DNA of 64,000 nucleotides, from NCBI GenBank assembly GCA_008694505.1, contig VZDJ01000623.1:19525754-19589753 (forward strand). Direction: 5' to 3'. A program made the position numbers and the translations under genes. The stretch's first letter is position 1. Each line of letters starts with the position of its first letter. The DNA comes from Cyanoderma ruficeps. Its lineage: Eukaryota > Chordata > Aves > Passeriformes > Timaliidae. A model generated the notes under the pieces. The model was not told where the DNA came from. It worked only from the letters and a program-made list of their open reading frames with translations, and did no database searches. This document shows positions 35,701 through 47,422 of the stretch, one piece after another.

Positions 35701-38700
35701 GAATATAAACAGTGAATTTTGAAATTGGCTGGAATACCTGGGTCAACGCCTTTCCTCTTCCCAAATGTCCTTTGGGAAGTTTACTGACAGGTTGTTAAGA
35801 CTGGATTTTTCTGTTTTATCTGAGACTTCCAGCAGTGCCTCTTCTCTGCAGTGCCATGTCAGAGCATTGTTATATGTTCTCAGAAAATAATTCAGTTAAG
35901 CAGGCTGTGTTCACTGTCACTGTCTGTAATGCCTTCCTTTCTACAGCCAAATTAAAGAATCACAGATCAAAATCTTGGATGCACAGAATCAATTTGGTTG
36001 GAAAAGACCTTTGAGGTCATTGAGTCCAACCTATGACCTAACACCACCTTGTCACCTAGATAATGGCACTAAGTGCCACGTCCAGTCTTTCCTTAGACAC
36101 CCCCAGGGATAGTGACTCCACCACCTCCCTGGGCAGCTCTTTCCAACTCCCAGTCACCCTTTCTGTGAAAAACTTCTTCCTAATGACCAATTGATGATGC
36201 AGTTCCAAGTGGAAGGACACACCCGATAGTGATGTGTACAGAACCTCTTTATAAATATTTTTATGCAGAGTTATTTTAGCTAGATACCCACAGTCATCTC
36301 AACATGACTGTGCTTAGGTTAAGATTAAATGAGTCCTGAACTTTCTCAGTCTGTGCCTCAGTTTTAGAAATCAAGTCATTAACATTTCTGGACCTGAGTT
36401 TTTGGTACTGAGGTAAGAACAGGAGAGGCTCTTACTGAAAAATTGACATACTCTGTTTCAGTGTGTGTAAGACTGAGGGAAAATGATAAAGGATGTAAAC
36501 TGTATAGAGTCCAATTTATGGGATAATGTCAGCATATTGATCTGGATTTCCTTTTATTGTTGTTGTTCTTAAGACATGGAGGACTTTTTTGCAGGAAAAT
36601 ACACAAAATTAATTCAATGAAGACATAAACTAAGCAATATGTTATGTCATGGAATATCAAGTAAAATCCACATTAAAAAATGCCTGACGGCTTCTTGATG
36701 ATCTGCACAGTGACTGCTGCAAAATATCAGTAGGAATTTGAATTACAAGGCTCAGGAAGAGATATAGCACATGAAGAAAATCAGCAGTTGAAACAGAAAC
36801 TAAGAATCAGCAGTTGAAAAAACAGAAATTAGGAGTGTGAATAGGTATTTGAAGAGTCATATATGAATTAGTGACGCCATGAATTTGTGACACCTTCTTT
36901 CAGAGATTACATGCTTAATCCTGTATTCTGACAGGAATTTCAGGCAGTTTGAACTTTGATGAGGAGGACACAGAAGAGGAAGAAGCTAGTAAGAGACCAG
37001 TATCTCATTCACCATACCCTGAATCTGAGAGGCCTAGTTCTGCATCCAGTGAGAAGTCTTTTGCAGTAAGTGTCTTGAAATCTTTCTGATAAGTACTGGG
37101 TACATGCCTGATTTTAGGAGCACTGGGTTAAAATTCATTAGCTCCAAGTACAGTAGCCAGCAACATCATTCCCTGAAAGCAGAGGGAGGTCAAGATTGTC
37201 AGGTTATCTGACTGAAGGGACACTGAGTTAAACATAAAGGCTTAGCAATGATCAAAGGAACAATTGTGGGTGGAGGATCCCAGGGAGGCTAATCAGTGAA
37301 TATGGGAACACAGTGAGTCAGCACTATTACCCCTAAAGGAAACAGACTGGGCCATTGTCTCTGCAAAATTCACCAAAATGATGGAGGAACTCTGAAATGC
37401 CATGCAAACATAGGTGGGATTTCTTCCTCCCTAACAGAATTTTGGACTGGAACAGAGAATGTTGGGATTGGACAAACATCATATGGGATGTTTGGGGAAA
37501 GGAACTTAAGAGGGAAAAGAAGGGCATCAAGGTGGATCAGGAAGTAATAAGCATGGGAAGACAGGGATTAAAGGGAGGAAAAGACATCAGATATGTGTAA
37601 ACAACTGCAAAACAGTATGATTGTCTGCCCAAGCCTTGTGCCTTGATTACTTCAGCATGTCCCACTCTCTTCTGAAACTCCACTTCTAACTATTTCTTGT
37701 GTGGATATGTTCGTGTGTATGTGACATACATACATGCCTATATACATATGCTGACAAATTATGTGCTGGATTAGCCAGTGAGTTGGAAGAGACCAGCATC
37801 AGGAAGACACTGGGTCTGGGCTGACTCAGACCAGATAAAGACCATGGTGTTTGAGCCTGGATGCTGGACACCCTTCAAAGTCCATGCTGTGGGAGCCCCA
37901 GCTGAGTGTATTTGTGAGGTACTGTATGAATGCTGCCCTGCACTAGGAGGGGAGTAGTGCAAAAGGTCTGGGTGTCAGCTTCTTGGGAGACTGGGCTGTG
38001 GGTGCAAAGTGCTGGAGATACAGGGTGGTGGGTGCTGGAGGGGGAAAGGGGTGAGACTCTCCAGTGGATTTCAGATCTATATATGTGTGTCTGTGCTATT
38101 CACTCAGGTTTCCTACTGGCTATAGGTGGGAATGGGGATAAACCTGCAACTTCATCTTGAAACCTCAGTCAAAGAAGAATCACTTGAGTGCCACAATTCA
38201 CAGGATTCAGCTACTTCTAAGAAAAAGTTACTTTAATGACCTGTACCAGATTTCCATTAGAATTGCAATTCCTTTGTTTACCCTATGCATCCTGATTATA
38301 CAGATTCTAAAGCTCTTCCAACATCTAGTTGATATGGTTCCACCAGCAGCTTACTCCATTTCTGCTACTGTTCTGAACCAGCAAAATCTCAGCACTCATT
38401 TCAGTCACAAAATCCCAGCCTGTCTTACTGCAGCATCCATCAGTCCTGCTTTATCATACTGCTTTATTTTCACAGCCTTTGAAGTTCTAAAAGCAAAGAG
38501 GTTCTTTGCTTGGAATATTTACAGCATCTCATCCTATTTCACCCTATCTAGCAAATCACTCATGTCTGCCCAATGGATACTTATCTTTTCCCCCTGGAGA
38601 CCTAGTCTTTCCTCAGAGTAAAACTTTCAGCTGCTTTCTTCTGAGGAAACACAGGTGGTATCTTGTTTAACCTTCTTTTCCACAGTATCTTCTGGAGACA

Positions 38701-41700
38701 TGATATCTTATGTTTCAACAAACCACTCTTTTCTCTTTGTAATACCAGAGTGTCTGATCTGATATTAATTTGCCAATATGATGCTTCTTCCCATAGGAAA
38801 CAGGTGCTTCCTGTAGTCCATCCCCTCAGGCAGATGCACAGCTGGGAGAAGTAGAGAACTTGGAGGATTTTGCATTGCGCCCTGCACCCCGTGGAATTAG
38901 TGTCAAGTGTCGAATCACTAGAGATAAAAAGGGAATGGACCGGGGGCTCTTCCCTACTTACTACATGCATCTGGAAAGGGATGACAACAAAAAGGTATTG
39001 AAAGCAGCACACATTATCTTGGCTATTGTACTCCTACCACAGAATATTTTTGATGCAAGGGAGAACTTTTGGTAAGAAACCAGTAGCTGAGGAGAGCCAT
39101 CATGCAGATGGGGACAGCTTATATTTTGCCAAAGTACTAAGGTGGGAATTAGCATGTAATTAGCATTGTATTGTGGCTTAAAAGCCATAATACAATGAAA
39201 GATGAAATCGAAAAAGTATAAGAATGTTAAATGTTAAAAAAGATCAGGAAGACTGAGTTGCTCCAGAAGAAAAGGAGGGAAGCCTAGAAAGGACAGTTGC
39301 ATTAAATCTGGACTGCCAAGTGAGCTAATGGAGGAATGTAATTTCAGGCTGGGCACTTTGGAAGAGAACAAAATTGTGGAGACAGTAATATTAGCACAGA
39401 ACAAAAAAGGGAATGCATATGGGAAATGCAGAGAGAACAGTTTTGATAGCAATGCCTCTGCATCCTTACAAAACATCAGTCTTGATCAAAGTTTTGTTTT
39501 TCCAGACATTTCTTCTTGCGGGGAGAAAAAGAAAGAAGAGCAAAACATCCAATTACCTCATATCAGTTGACCCAACTGATTTATCTCGGAAAGGGGAAAG
39601 TTTCATTGGAAAACTCAGGTGAGAACCACAGATGGAAACTATAGACAGTTGAGATAGGATTTTAATTTTAATTGAGTTGTGGTTATGACTGGCAATCTGG
39701 TATAAATTCAAAGAGAATGAACTTGCATTGCTCTGCTCAATGTAATCTGTATTCACTTGGGTTGGCAGCCTTCTTCAGCATTTCCATTCACTGTGGCAAC
39801 TCAGAGAAGAAATTGTCTAGGTACTTTGCCAGGATAGGTCACAGGCTCACATGGGCATGTCATAGGAACTCCTCACTGACCTGGCAGCAGGAAGATTCAG
39901 ATGTCAGGAGATGTGTGTGTTTTGATGTGTTGTACAAATACTTTCAGAAGATGGCAAAACTTTCTACTGATGCCTCTCTTTCTGTCTTTTTCCATAACCT
40001 GATGTTAGGTCAAACCTCATGGGAACCAAATTTACAGTCTATGACCACGGTGTTAACCCAATCAAGGCACAAAGTCTAGTGGAAAAGGCTCATACAAGAC
40101 AGGAGCTGGCAGCTATTTGTTATGTAAGTATTGCCTCTCCCTTTTTGCCCCTTTCTTTGTGCCTGGTTACCGAGGAAACACAGCTTCCTGCTGCTGCCAG
40201 CCTCCTCCACTTAACTTTGGAACCAAGTGACCAATTTCAACCAGATACAAGAGGCAGAGGTCTCACAGATACATTCTTACAAGTTTAATGAGAAAAAAAA
40301 GAAAAAAAAAAAGAAATCGCTGTCAGGAGGGTGAGAAACACNGACCTTCTTATCTGGCCTATTCAGTGTGTGGCCAGTCAGCACATGGAGCCATCCACAG
40401 CATGAACTGCCTCTGGCCCAGCTGGGATCTGGTAGACCCTGAGAAGGAACTGGGAGTACCCTGTGAAGCAGAATTAGTTTTTGCAGAACCAAAGGCATTT
40501 TGAGGGATAGGAGAAAGCTAGTATTATTTCAGTAGCAGGTTGTTGGTGGTAAGGATGTGGTTCCCAAGTAAATTGTGATTCATTAGCTCTGTTTTAGAGA
40601 TGCTCTGCTCTTGTGAATCACCTCAGTATAGGATTCAGAGTAAGGAGGCACTTGTGGACACTATGGAATTACATGAGAATTCTCATGTCACATTGTTTCG
40701 TATTCCAGTCCTACAGTTTGAGGAAAATTTGAGGTTCTCTACAAAACAATTGCTGTCAAGTGGAAGGATTTTTATTTTTCTCACAGGAGTTTTTACTTTT
40801 CTCACAGAAGCTTAAAGATGCATTAGTCTACTGGAGCAGCATCTTGATTTTTTGCTTTTGCTCCTGATCTTAATGGCACTTGGGAAAAAAATTGATGTGA
40901 TAATTCCAGTACTAGCCCTTTTACAGATGCATCACTAGATATTTTCTTTGTATATAGTATTCTTCAGTTTCCTACCTAGCTGGACACAGCAAGGTATTAG
41001 AATGAGCACAGGCAGTTACTATAAAGTCAGCTTTTCAGAATTCTGAACTTTTATCTACAAGGAGTTAGTGAAGTTTAAATATGAACAAAATCAGTTCCCT
41101 TGTTCTTATACATGCCCCTAGACTTTTTGAAGTGAAGTAGTAGAGGTTGCAGCTCCAAAGACTTTTGTCTGTGTCTGCAAAATGCATTGATGTGTTAGGA
41201 GAAGCTGTATCACTCCTGTCAATCAATTCAGTACTTCTATAAGATTCTGGCTTTTAATTGGTCTTTGAGAATTTTAAAGGTTATCACTGACATTGTTACA
41301 GAATACTTTAAATGGGTTCTTGGATTTTGGCGGATACTGTTAAATGAATGGTTTGAGAATACCAGGAGTTTTTTCCTTTGCTTTTTGTACTCAGTCCACT
41401 TGGAGCAGTCTCCTTCAGTACTCTGGAAAAATCTGTTTAAGATTGAAGCTTGGGTAGTTGCTGAATACGACCCTGTAACAGTGTGTCTTTTTGGGGTACA
41501 GCTATGGCCCTTCTAGATCCCAGTCAGCCTCTCTGTAGAGAAACTGCTTGAGAACTATTCAGGCAGCAATTCAAGTTCCCACATCCACACAGGTTACAAG
41601 GCCAGCTCAGCAGAGAGGCAGAAGGCTCCCAGCCCCAAATCAATTTCCAGCAAGCGTTTATTCCATGTGCTGAAGGTGAATCCGGAGCCAGAGAGAGAAA

Positions 41701-44700
41701 ATGTAGTTTTTCTCAGTTATAGAGGGTCTCAGGTTTGTGGGTGGTACAAGGGGCAGGGCAGGGGGCAAGTGACCATAGGGAAGAGAGGAGCAGGACACCA
41801 GGCCCCATAGCCAATGGGGAAACAGGGAAAGGGGATACCATGGGAGGAGTGATGGACTTGTGAAACCCAAAGAGAAGATTCCACAATGTCTGCAAGGATC
41901 CATGGGGGAGAACCCTTTTTTTACACCTGGGGTATTTTTAATCTTCACTTTTCCAGGGAAGGGCAGTTGGAAATGCCTTTAATGGCACAAGAGACTCCAC
42001 GCTTCCCTTCCTGGGTCTGTTCTTAAACATTTATAAAGCTGTATGATTGGAGAGAAGATTGTAGATATGTTCTTAAACACAAATAACAGCACCTGAAGAA
42101 AAATGTCATTCATTGTTCAGAAACATTTTAGACTATCTGGTGATACACAAACAACACAGAGTCAGGTCAAAGATGTTTTGCCTTTTATCATACTTAAGGC
42201 TTGTTCACTATCAAGATTTCAGCACATTACTGCCTCAGGTGCAAAAAACTTAGGCCTGGAAGTTGCACTTGTCTAATTTTGTTGTAAATGTTTCAGTAGG
42301 CTAAGAAATGCACTCCAAATTCGTTAATAGCATGCTGTCTCCCAACACTGTTATCTAAGTGGGGAAGGGAGAGAAAGCAGTCCTCAGTGATTAAACACAG
42401 TTGCAGTTAGATAACTGCTGCTACAGTTGTAGCCAGCAAAATTCTAAAAGCTAGTAAAAATGGTGATACAAGTTCACTTTTGTTGTCTTTCCTTCTCTGA
42501 GGTGAAGTGTCTCATTTACTGAAAATAATGGCTTTCCTTGTCTTTCAGGAAACTAATATCTTAGGATTTAAGGGTCCCAGAAAAATGTCTGTGATCATTC
42601 CAGGAATGAACATGAATCATAAGCGAATTCCAATCCGTCCACGAAATGTGAGTTATGGAGTTTGCTCATGTTTCAGGTTGAAGGAAGAGGTTAAAACTTC
42701 CCTGTAGAGCCCTGGGTGTGACTGACAATCAGGGTTTTCAGGAGCCAGAGCTGTAGCAAGTCTCCTGGAGAGTAAATACAATGTTGCCTAAATGTGTTCA
42801 TTAATGTGTTCTTGCCTTCTACCTCATCTGTAGCTTTCTGAATAGCGTTTGTATCCTTACGGGTCCTTAGGTCAGCCTAAATATGATTTCCTTATCTCTA
42901 CCTTGTTGCTGTTGCACCTACAAGCTGCCCTCACAGTGGGACCCTGTTGTGCTGAGGGTTGGATGAACACAGGACACATTTGCTTCTCCCAGGAACTCTT
43001 GTTCTTAGCCAGGATGTGGATTGCAACAGATGGGCAATAGACAGATAAGGTACTGCTGGTGGAATAGCAAGAGAATGAATACATTTTTGATCAGAATGCT
43101 GTTAGCCTTTTCGTAGGAGTGCCAGAAAAGCAGGCTTCTTGAAGGAGAGGGATGGAGTTTTGTTGTGACTATTTAGTGAGGATTTCTCATAGTTACGAGG
43201 CATTATAGCTAAAAGCTTACAGAACAGTAGCTGAAGGTATGTTGTGTGATGAAAATTGTTAGGTTCCCTTAATGTGGGTTTTATGTTTGGTGACAAAAGA
43301 CCAAAAGGCAGAAAGAAGAGGTACCAACTGAAAGGCATGATCAGTGTTTTAAGCTAGAAAATGGTATTTGCAGCCATGTTGTGAGTAGATAGGAGTAGGA
43401 CAAGAACGTATCTCCTGAGGTCAGAGAAAAAAAAAATCTTCAAGAATGGAAATTGAGAGTCATGAAGGCCCAAAAAAGAAATTTAATCCTTGTGAATGGT
43501 CAGAAAAATTGTATCTGGAAGTGGTCATTTATTCATTGCCTTTCAATTGGTGTTACCATCTCTTCCATTAGTGCAGTAATGGTTCCATGGCCCTGCCTTT
43601 ATTTTTCTCCCCTAAATCTAAATGCACTTAGTTGGTTCCAGTGCTCAGGGGTTTGTTTTGCATCTTTAAAAAGTAAATAAAGATAAAACTAAAAAGTAAC
43701 TAAATTGAACAGGAAGTTTTATTTAGGTTATCCTCAAAAATCCGCTATGGTATCTTTGTAGGATTCTGAAGCACATACTATAGCCATATCAGTCAGACCT
43801 CCACAACAGGTTGTTTTCTGAGCATTTTTTCCCATTAGTACCTTAACCTTGGACTCTTTCTCTTCAGAGTTTTAGCATTCATAGTTTGGATTTTATTTGT
43901 TGCAGAACTTTTAAAATTAAATCATACATCATGTTTCACTACAACCTGAATCTCCTTGTAATTCATCATTTGTCAAATTTAATGTGCTGTTTTACTTCCT
44001 CTTTGTATTCTTTTTGGTTTTATTTCTTTCTTGTTTTCATACTGTGCATTGTGTGTTAGACCCAACAGGATGACTTTCAACCTAACATTCTACTGCAGCC
44101 TTTGGACTTTCTACTGAAGCACCTCAGGGCCTGGAACTGTGCAGTTAATTGTAGATTATTTTCTTTTATTTCAAAGTCTAGAATGTTAGAAATGGAAACT
44201 GGATGCAACAGGATCAGAGAAAGATTATGAGACTCAGAAGGGATTTGTGCCAGCAGGATGGCAATTATCTCTGGGCTCTGAATTGCTCCCTTTCCTGTAC
44301 ACACACTTCCTTCCCTGTCGCTCTTTTGACTTCGAGTGAAAAGGAATGCTTGGATTAGGAATCTAGGAAAGTATCTTCCTGGCAGAAAGTATTCAGTAGG
44401 ACTGAGTTTAAGTGATATCATTGTGTTTCACTAAACAGGGAATGAAGTGACAGAGTGCACACATGAGAGAGGTGGTACTCAGAGGCAGAGCCATTCCAAA
44501 TCTAATAAATATATTTCTTTCTTCTGAACAGGAGCATGAGGGTCTGCTGTCAAAATGGCAAAACAAAAATTTAGAGAACCTCATTGAGTTGCATAACAAG
44601 GCTCCAGTCTGGAATGATGACACTCAATCCTATGTTTTGAACTTCCATGGGAGGGTCACTCAGGCCTCAGTGAAGAACTTCCAGATTGTCCATGACAATG

Positions 44701-45374
44701 ACCGTAAGAGTGTGGTGGAGAGTGTGTGGGACTTACTTAAACTGGGAGAACCTAATTTATTTAATGAGGGTTGGGAGGAATAGGACACCCTTCCTAGAGG
44801 AGGGAAACTGGGTAAAGGAAGCTAGCTCAGGATTACTGTGGACTTCTGAGCTGTCAGGAAAATTATATAAGGCCTCCTCTTTTCTGGGGTGGATGCAGAC
44901 TCTGCTGCCTGTAACTGCAGGAAAAGAGAGGGCAAATGAAACTTTCCTGAAGTGAAAGAAAAGGTTTAATACAGCACCTCCAGGCTAGCAGAATAACGGT
45001 TTGAGTTTTGGTTCTCAGAAGAAAAATCATCTCTAGACTAGCACAGTCACTCTAGAGGACAGATTTCAAGGCCACTCTGGTGGGAAAGGATGGTTACACC
45101 AATCACATATATTAGGGACTGGCAGATGGGGGTGGGGGGGTTATAGTTGGGTTTTATTTGCCTTTTTTGTTGTTGTTTGTTAATATTTTTCTTTTCCCTC
45201 ACTGTGAAATTATTCATCTCTGAATGTCTTTTCTCCCCAGCTGACTACATCGTGATGCAGTTTGGTCGTGTGGCAGAAGATGTTTTCACTCTGGACTATA
45301 ATTACCCTCTCTGTGCTCTTCAGGCCTTTGCTATTGGACTTTCCAGCTTTGATAGTAAATTGGTCTGTGAATGA
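14695..45374 (+). CDS. TULP3: TULP3, Tubby-like protein 3
   Basis: Phosphoinositide-binding adaptor that links IFT-A to membrane cargo and delivers receptors to primary cilia, restraining Hedgehog signalling. Eleven coding exons: 14695-14735, 27991-28042, 32862-33024, 34703-34879, 36935-37065, 38797-38994, 39506-39618, 40009-40123, 42549-42647, 44532-44703 and 45241-45374. Total 464 residues, against 442 in human as I recall. Residues about 20-50 ([30 protein letters not shown]) form the conserved N-terminal IFT-A-binding region. A variable acidic linker follows. The Tubby domain spans about 210-464, with [41 protein letters not shown] (phosphoinositide-binding face), [17 protein letters not shown] and the terminal [10 protein letters not shown]. 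All phases agree. Confidence 0.97.
19793..20412 (-). mobile_element. CR1 LINE fragment in TULP3 intron 1
   Basis: Minus-strand reading gives the CR1 ORF2 C-terminus and 3' end: [14 protein letters not shown] at about 20121-20165, then [40 protein letters not shown] and [14 protein letters not shown], with disrupted frames. 5'-truncated and inactive. Ends are approximate. It is inserted antisense to TULP3. Confidence 0.85.
24423..24476. repeat. 21-bp direct tandem repeat, about 2.5 copies
   Basis: The unit acagaaaggaaaataaaccac starts at 24423, 24444 and 24465; the third copy is partial. Intronic, no function inferred. Confidence 0.9.
27991..28042 (+). CDS. TULP3: TULP3 exon 2
   Basis: Acceptor ttttgcttttgcag and donor GTAAAT frame [17 protein letters not shown], which aligns with human VFHEEMMKMRQAKLDYQ. 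This is the first half of the amphipathic IFT-A-binding helix. It is too short to appear as an open reading frame and was found by hand. Confidence 0.92.
30858..30893. repeat. 18-bp perfect tandem duplication
   Basis: tggtagttttattataat occurs twice back to back. Intronic; a simple slippage or duplication event. Confidence 0.9.
31613..31722. repeat. G/T-rich low-complexity tract
   Basis: Runs of gtttgttt and ttttgttt motifs ending in a 14-base T-run. Low complexity; it produces spurious lysine/asparagine-rich frames on the other strand. Confidence 0.75.
32862..33024 (+). CDS. TULP3: TULP3 exon 3
   Basis: Acceptor tctttattccacag and donor GTAAAT. It encodes [20 protein letters not shown] and [13 protein letters not shown], nearly identical to the human basic segment, and ends VVLHG in phase 1. 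Confidence 0.96.
33025..34702 (+). other. TULP3 intron 3
   Basis: 1.7 kb AT-rich intron in which nothing is recognised. Confidence 0.6.
34703..34879 (+). CDS. TULP3: TULP3 exon 4
   Basis: Acceptor tttggcctgcag and donor GTAAGA. It encodes [13 protein letters not shown] and then an acidic, serine-rich linker ending LQEMLQKR, matching human IDGPAAVLKPDEV ... LQERLQKH. Phase 1 in and out. Confidence 0.93.
35516..35620 (+). other. Candidate in-frame cassette exon in TULP3 intron 4
   Basis: A strong acceptor (gcttgtttttattttgcag) and a GTGGTA donor bound 105 nt. Placed between exons 4 and 5 it is open in the required phase (1 in, 1 out) and would add 35 residues ([20 protein letters not shown] followed by [15 protein letters not shown]). 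Human TULP3 joins the flanking exons directly, so this is a prediction only. Confidence 0.3.
35977..36195 (-). mobile_element. CR1 LINE 3' fragment in TULP3 intron 4
   Basis: Antisense CR1 3' end: acagaatcaatttggttgg, then aaaagacctttgaggtcatt and gagtccaacctatgacctaa, followed by ccctgggcagctctttccaa and cttcttcctaatg. Only the 3' UTR and the extreme end of ORF2 remain. Confidence 0.85.
36779..36833. repeat. Imperfect tandem repeat, 26-29 bp unit, two copies
   Basis: aatcagcagttgaaacagaa-actaag is followed by a second copy with three extra A residues. It lies about 100 bp upstream of TULP3 exon 5. Confidence 0.8.
36935..37065 (+). CDS. TULP3: TULP3 exon 5
   Basis: Acceptor tgtattctgacag and donor GTAAGT. 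It encodes [17 protein letters not shown] and [12 protein letters not shown], part of the disordered acidic linker (human ISESVNFDEETD and RPNSASS). Phase 1 in, phase 0 out. Confidence 0.92.
37066..38796 (+). other. TULP3 intron 5
   Basis: 1.7 kb, with nothing recognised beyond short TG/TA-rich stretches near 37700-37750. Confidence 0.55.
38797..38994 (+). CDS. TULP3: TULP3 exon 6 (Tubby domain begins)
   Basis: Acceptor gcttcttcccatag and donor GTATTG. 66 codons. It encodes [20 protein letters not shown] then [20 protein letters not shown], the first beta strands of the Tubby barrel. Confidence 0.96.
39506..39618 (+). CDS. TULP3: TULP3 exon 7
   Basis: Acceptor gttttgtttttccag and donor GTGAGA. 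It encodes [20 protein letters not shown] and [13 protein letters not shown], with the conserved basic RKRKKSK cluster of the Tubby domain. Ends in phase 2. Confidence 0.96.
40009..40123 (+). CDS. TULP3: TULP3 exon 8
   Basis: Acceptor cataacctgatgttag and donor GTAAGT. It encodes [20 protein letters not shown] and [12 protein letters not shown], a core Tubby motif. Ends in phase 0. Confidence 0.96.
40124..42548 (+). other. TULP3 intron 8
   Basis: 2.4 kb. An A-rich tract at about 40290-40315 is followed by an ambiguous base N at 40342, marking low-quality assembly. A G-rich, non-AT block at about 41520-42010 differs in composition from the rest of the intron and may be an old repeat, but I could not classify it. 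Confidence 0.5.
40342..40342. other. Ambiguous base (N)
   Basis: The only undetermined base in the window, in an intron about 25 bases after an A-rich homopolymer tract; likely a sequencing or polishing uncertainty. Confidence 0.99.
42549..42647 (+). CDS. TULP3: TULP3 exon 9
   Basis: Acceptor ccttgtctttcag and donor GTGAGT frame 33 codons. [20 protein letters not shown] is the most conserved Tubby segment, including the basic residues that contact phosphatidylinositol 4,5-bisphosphate in the Tubby family. It was confirmed by hand on phase. Confidence 0.96.
42648..44531 (+). other. TULP3 intron 9
   Basis: 1.9 kb AT-rich intron in which nothing is recognised. Confidence 0.6.
44532..44703 (+). 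CDS. TULP3: TULP3 exon 10
   Basis: Acceptor ttctttcttctgaacag and donor GTAAGA. It encodes [40 protein letters not shown] and [14 protein letters not shown], late Tubby-domain sequence nearly identical to human. Phase 1 out. Confidence 0.96.
45241..45374 (+). CDS. TULP3: TULP3 exon 11 (terminal coding exon)
   Basis: Acceptor tgtcttttctccccag. The split proline codon is followed by [43 protein letters not shown] and TGA. The conserved C-terminal hydrophobic helix of the Tubby barrel is complete. Confidence 0.97.
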
Positions 45375-46737
45375 GGGACAACAGACATGAAACATGGAAC
45401 TCACTCCCACTCCTGCATCTTGTAAGAGTTCCAGGTGTAGCAATGAAGAGCATATTGGAAGGGAAATGGAGGATAGACTTCTGCAGGCTTATTAGAAACC
45501 AAATTCCAGCCTTCAGAGCCTTGTGGGAGTTGACAGCAGACCACCTTGGGAGCAGCCTCTGTATGGATTGTGGAAGAGCAAGAAATCTAGTGATGTTTCT
45601 GTCATTGGTGTTGATGCTGCTTTTAGAATCCTTGTTTACAGATGCTGCATGAGAGTGGGCTAAGCCCACTTACTGGAACTCCGTGCAGCTAGGATTAGAA
45701 AAATAATGGCTCAATGTTCATTTACCTTGAAGTTTCCACAAGGCCTGGGAGATGATGCTGCTCAAGAGTTCCTGATCAGATGAATTCAGAAAAAAAGAAA
45801 CAGCTGGAATAAGACATTGGCTGCAATACAACACTTTTACTCTGTGGAATGATTGTCTGCTAAGATTGATACTCCATTTCCTTTTCAGTATTCTAGTTTC
45901 TCTCTATCCCTTGACAGTCATTTTACCAAATGAAAAGCAATCAAATCTCAAACACTCCCTTTTCAGTGGGTGACATATTCATTGCTACTTCTGTTACTTC
46001 TAGCCATGTGAAAAATGAGACTGAATAGATGATAGAATCTGGCTGAATTTGGCAGAAGATAGTATTGTAACAATATACAGTACCACTTCTGAAAAGCAGT
46101 GTTCTGATTGGTTGAATCTAGACTGTAAACTCATGAGAAATATTTTTTAATTTCACCATTGTTCATGAAATTTGCTGGGTTTAGGTATAAGTTTGTGACC
46201 AATTTTATTTTTTTTAATGTGAGATTATCTCAAGACATGACATATTAAAGTAGATTTTTGTATAAATAATCTTAACCTCAGTATGAGGAGTTACCTCAAA
46301 AAGAGATTACAGGTATTTTCAAAGGGATCAGTAAGTTTAATGTAATTGTACCACAAGGCTTTGCAATGTGTCCTTCCAATGTTCCATTTTTAATACTGGA
46401 TGTACAGTATGGAGGCTGTGTCACAGCATGGAACACTTGATTCATGTGGCCTTAACCCACCAGAGTGGATTGCAGCACAGTGTGGCCTGGAGGCCTCAGT
46501 GCACACATCTGTGTACTGAAGCAGAGCACAGTTACTGTCTTGCCTGCTTCTTGCCTATTACACATATTCACCACGGTTTGGAGAAGTCTGTCCCTCTACT
46601 GGGACAAGACTTAGGTGTTCTCCTGCTTTGGATATTGTCCTTGTCAGCAGGCTAACTCTGTTTCAAGCTGCAGAGAGCAGATTCATTGCTTTTGGTCTCT
46701 GGAGTCTTTGCAGCAGTAGATATCACTTGCGCTTTCA

Positions 46738-46743
46738 AATAAA
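46738..46743 (+). terminator. Candidate TULP3 poly(A) signal, proximal
   Basis: AATAAA about 1.36 kb after the stop codon. Confidence 0.4.
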
Positions 46744-47416
46744 CAAAACTTTGTGAAGACGTTTTCTGATACTGCCAGAAAGAATAATGGTTGTAATCAT
46801 AAAGTAAACACTGTATTTAACTGTAAAATATGAATTGAGGCTGAGAAATCCAGCTCTAGTAATCTTTCAAATAAGCATTTTTCAGTAGCTTCTGAGATAT
46901 TTTCTTGAGATGATCTTATCAGAAAAGCAGTCTGTGAAGAGAACTTGAATGCTGATGGATCTGTTTTGTGCCTTCCTGCTCATCAGGCTGAGGATGAGGC
47001 CTGGCAGTGTTTTTCAGCCGTGCTCTTCTGAAGTCTTGGCTGATGGTTCAGTATTCACTCTGCCCATCCAGGAAAGGAGGTCAGTTTGTGTACTGTCTGA
47101 TTGTACCTGTCTGATTATTTTTCTGACTAGGAATGTGTGAAAAAAATTGCCTTATGTTAATTTGGGGTGACCTGAAAGGTAGGATGCTAATTTCTGATTC
47201 AAGATGATTTTCTGTGTGCCCAGAAAGCATCCTTTTACTTAGCATCCTTTTATTTAACTAGCCTTGTCAGCAGTGACTCTTCAAGCTATTTGTTGACATC
47301 AAATAATCCTGTCACAGCCTCTCAGTCAAATTATGCATACAGATTAACTGATTCAGTGCTCTTTATCAGATACTGTTTTACATTAATTGTACTTATAACT
47401 TTTATATCTAAATGAA

Positions 47417-47422
47417 AATAAA
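47417..47422 (+). terminator. Candidate TULP3 poly(A) signal, distal
   Basis: AATAAA about 2.0 kb after the stop codon, with a T-rich and TGT-containing downstream region at 47455-47500. Confidence 0.4.

Larger units (their letters stand above)
34880..36934 (+). other. TULP3 intron 4
   Basis: 2.1 kb. Contains a CR1 3' fragment (35977-36195), a candidate in-frame cassette exon (35516-35620) and a short imperfect tandem repeat (36779-36833). Confidence 0.6.
45375..47422 (+). other. TULP3: TULP3 3' UTR (probable extent)
   Basis: Non-coding sequence after the TULP3 stop. AATAAA signals occur at 46738-46743 and 47417-47422; the latter is followed by a T-rich, GT-containing stretch. Which one is used cannot be decided from sequence alone. 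Confidence 0.5.
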
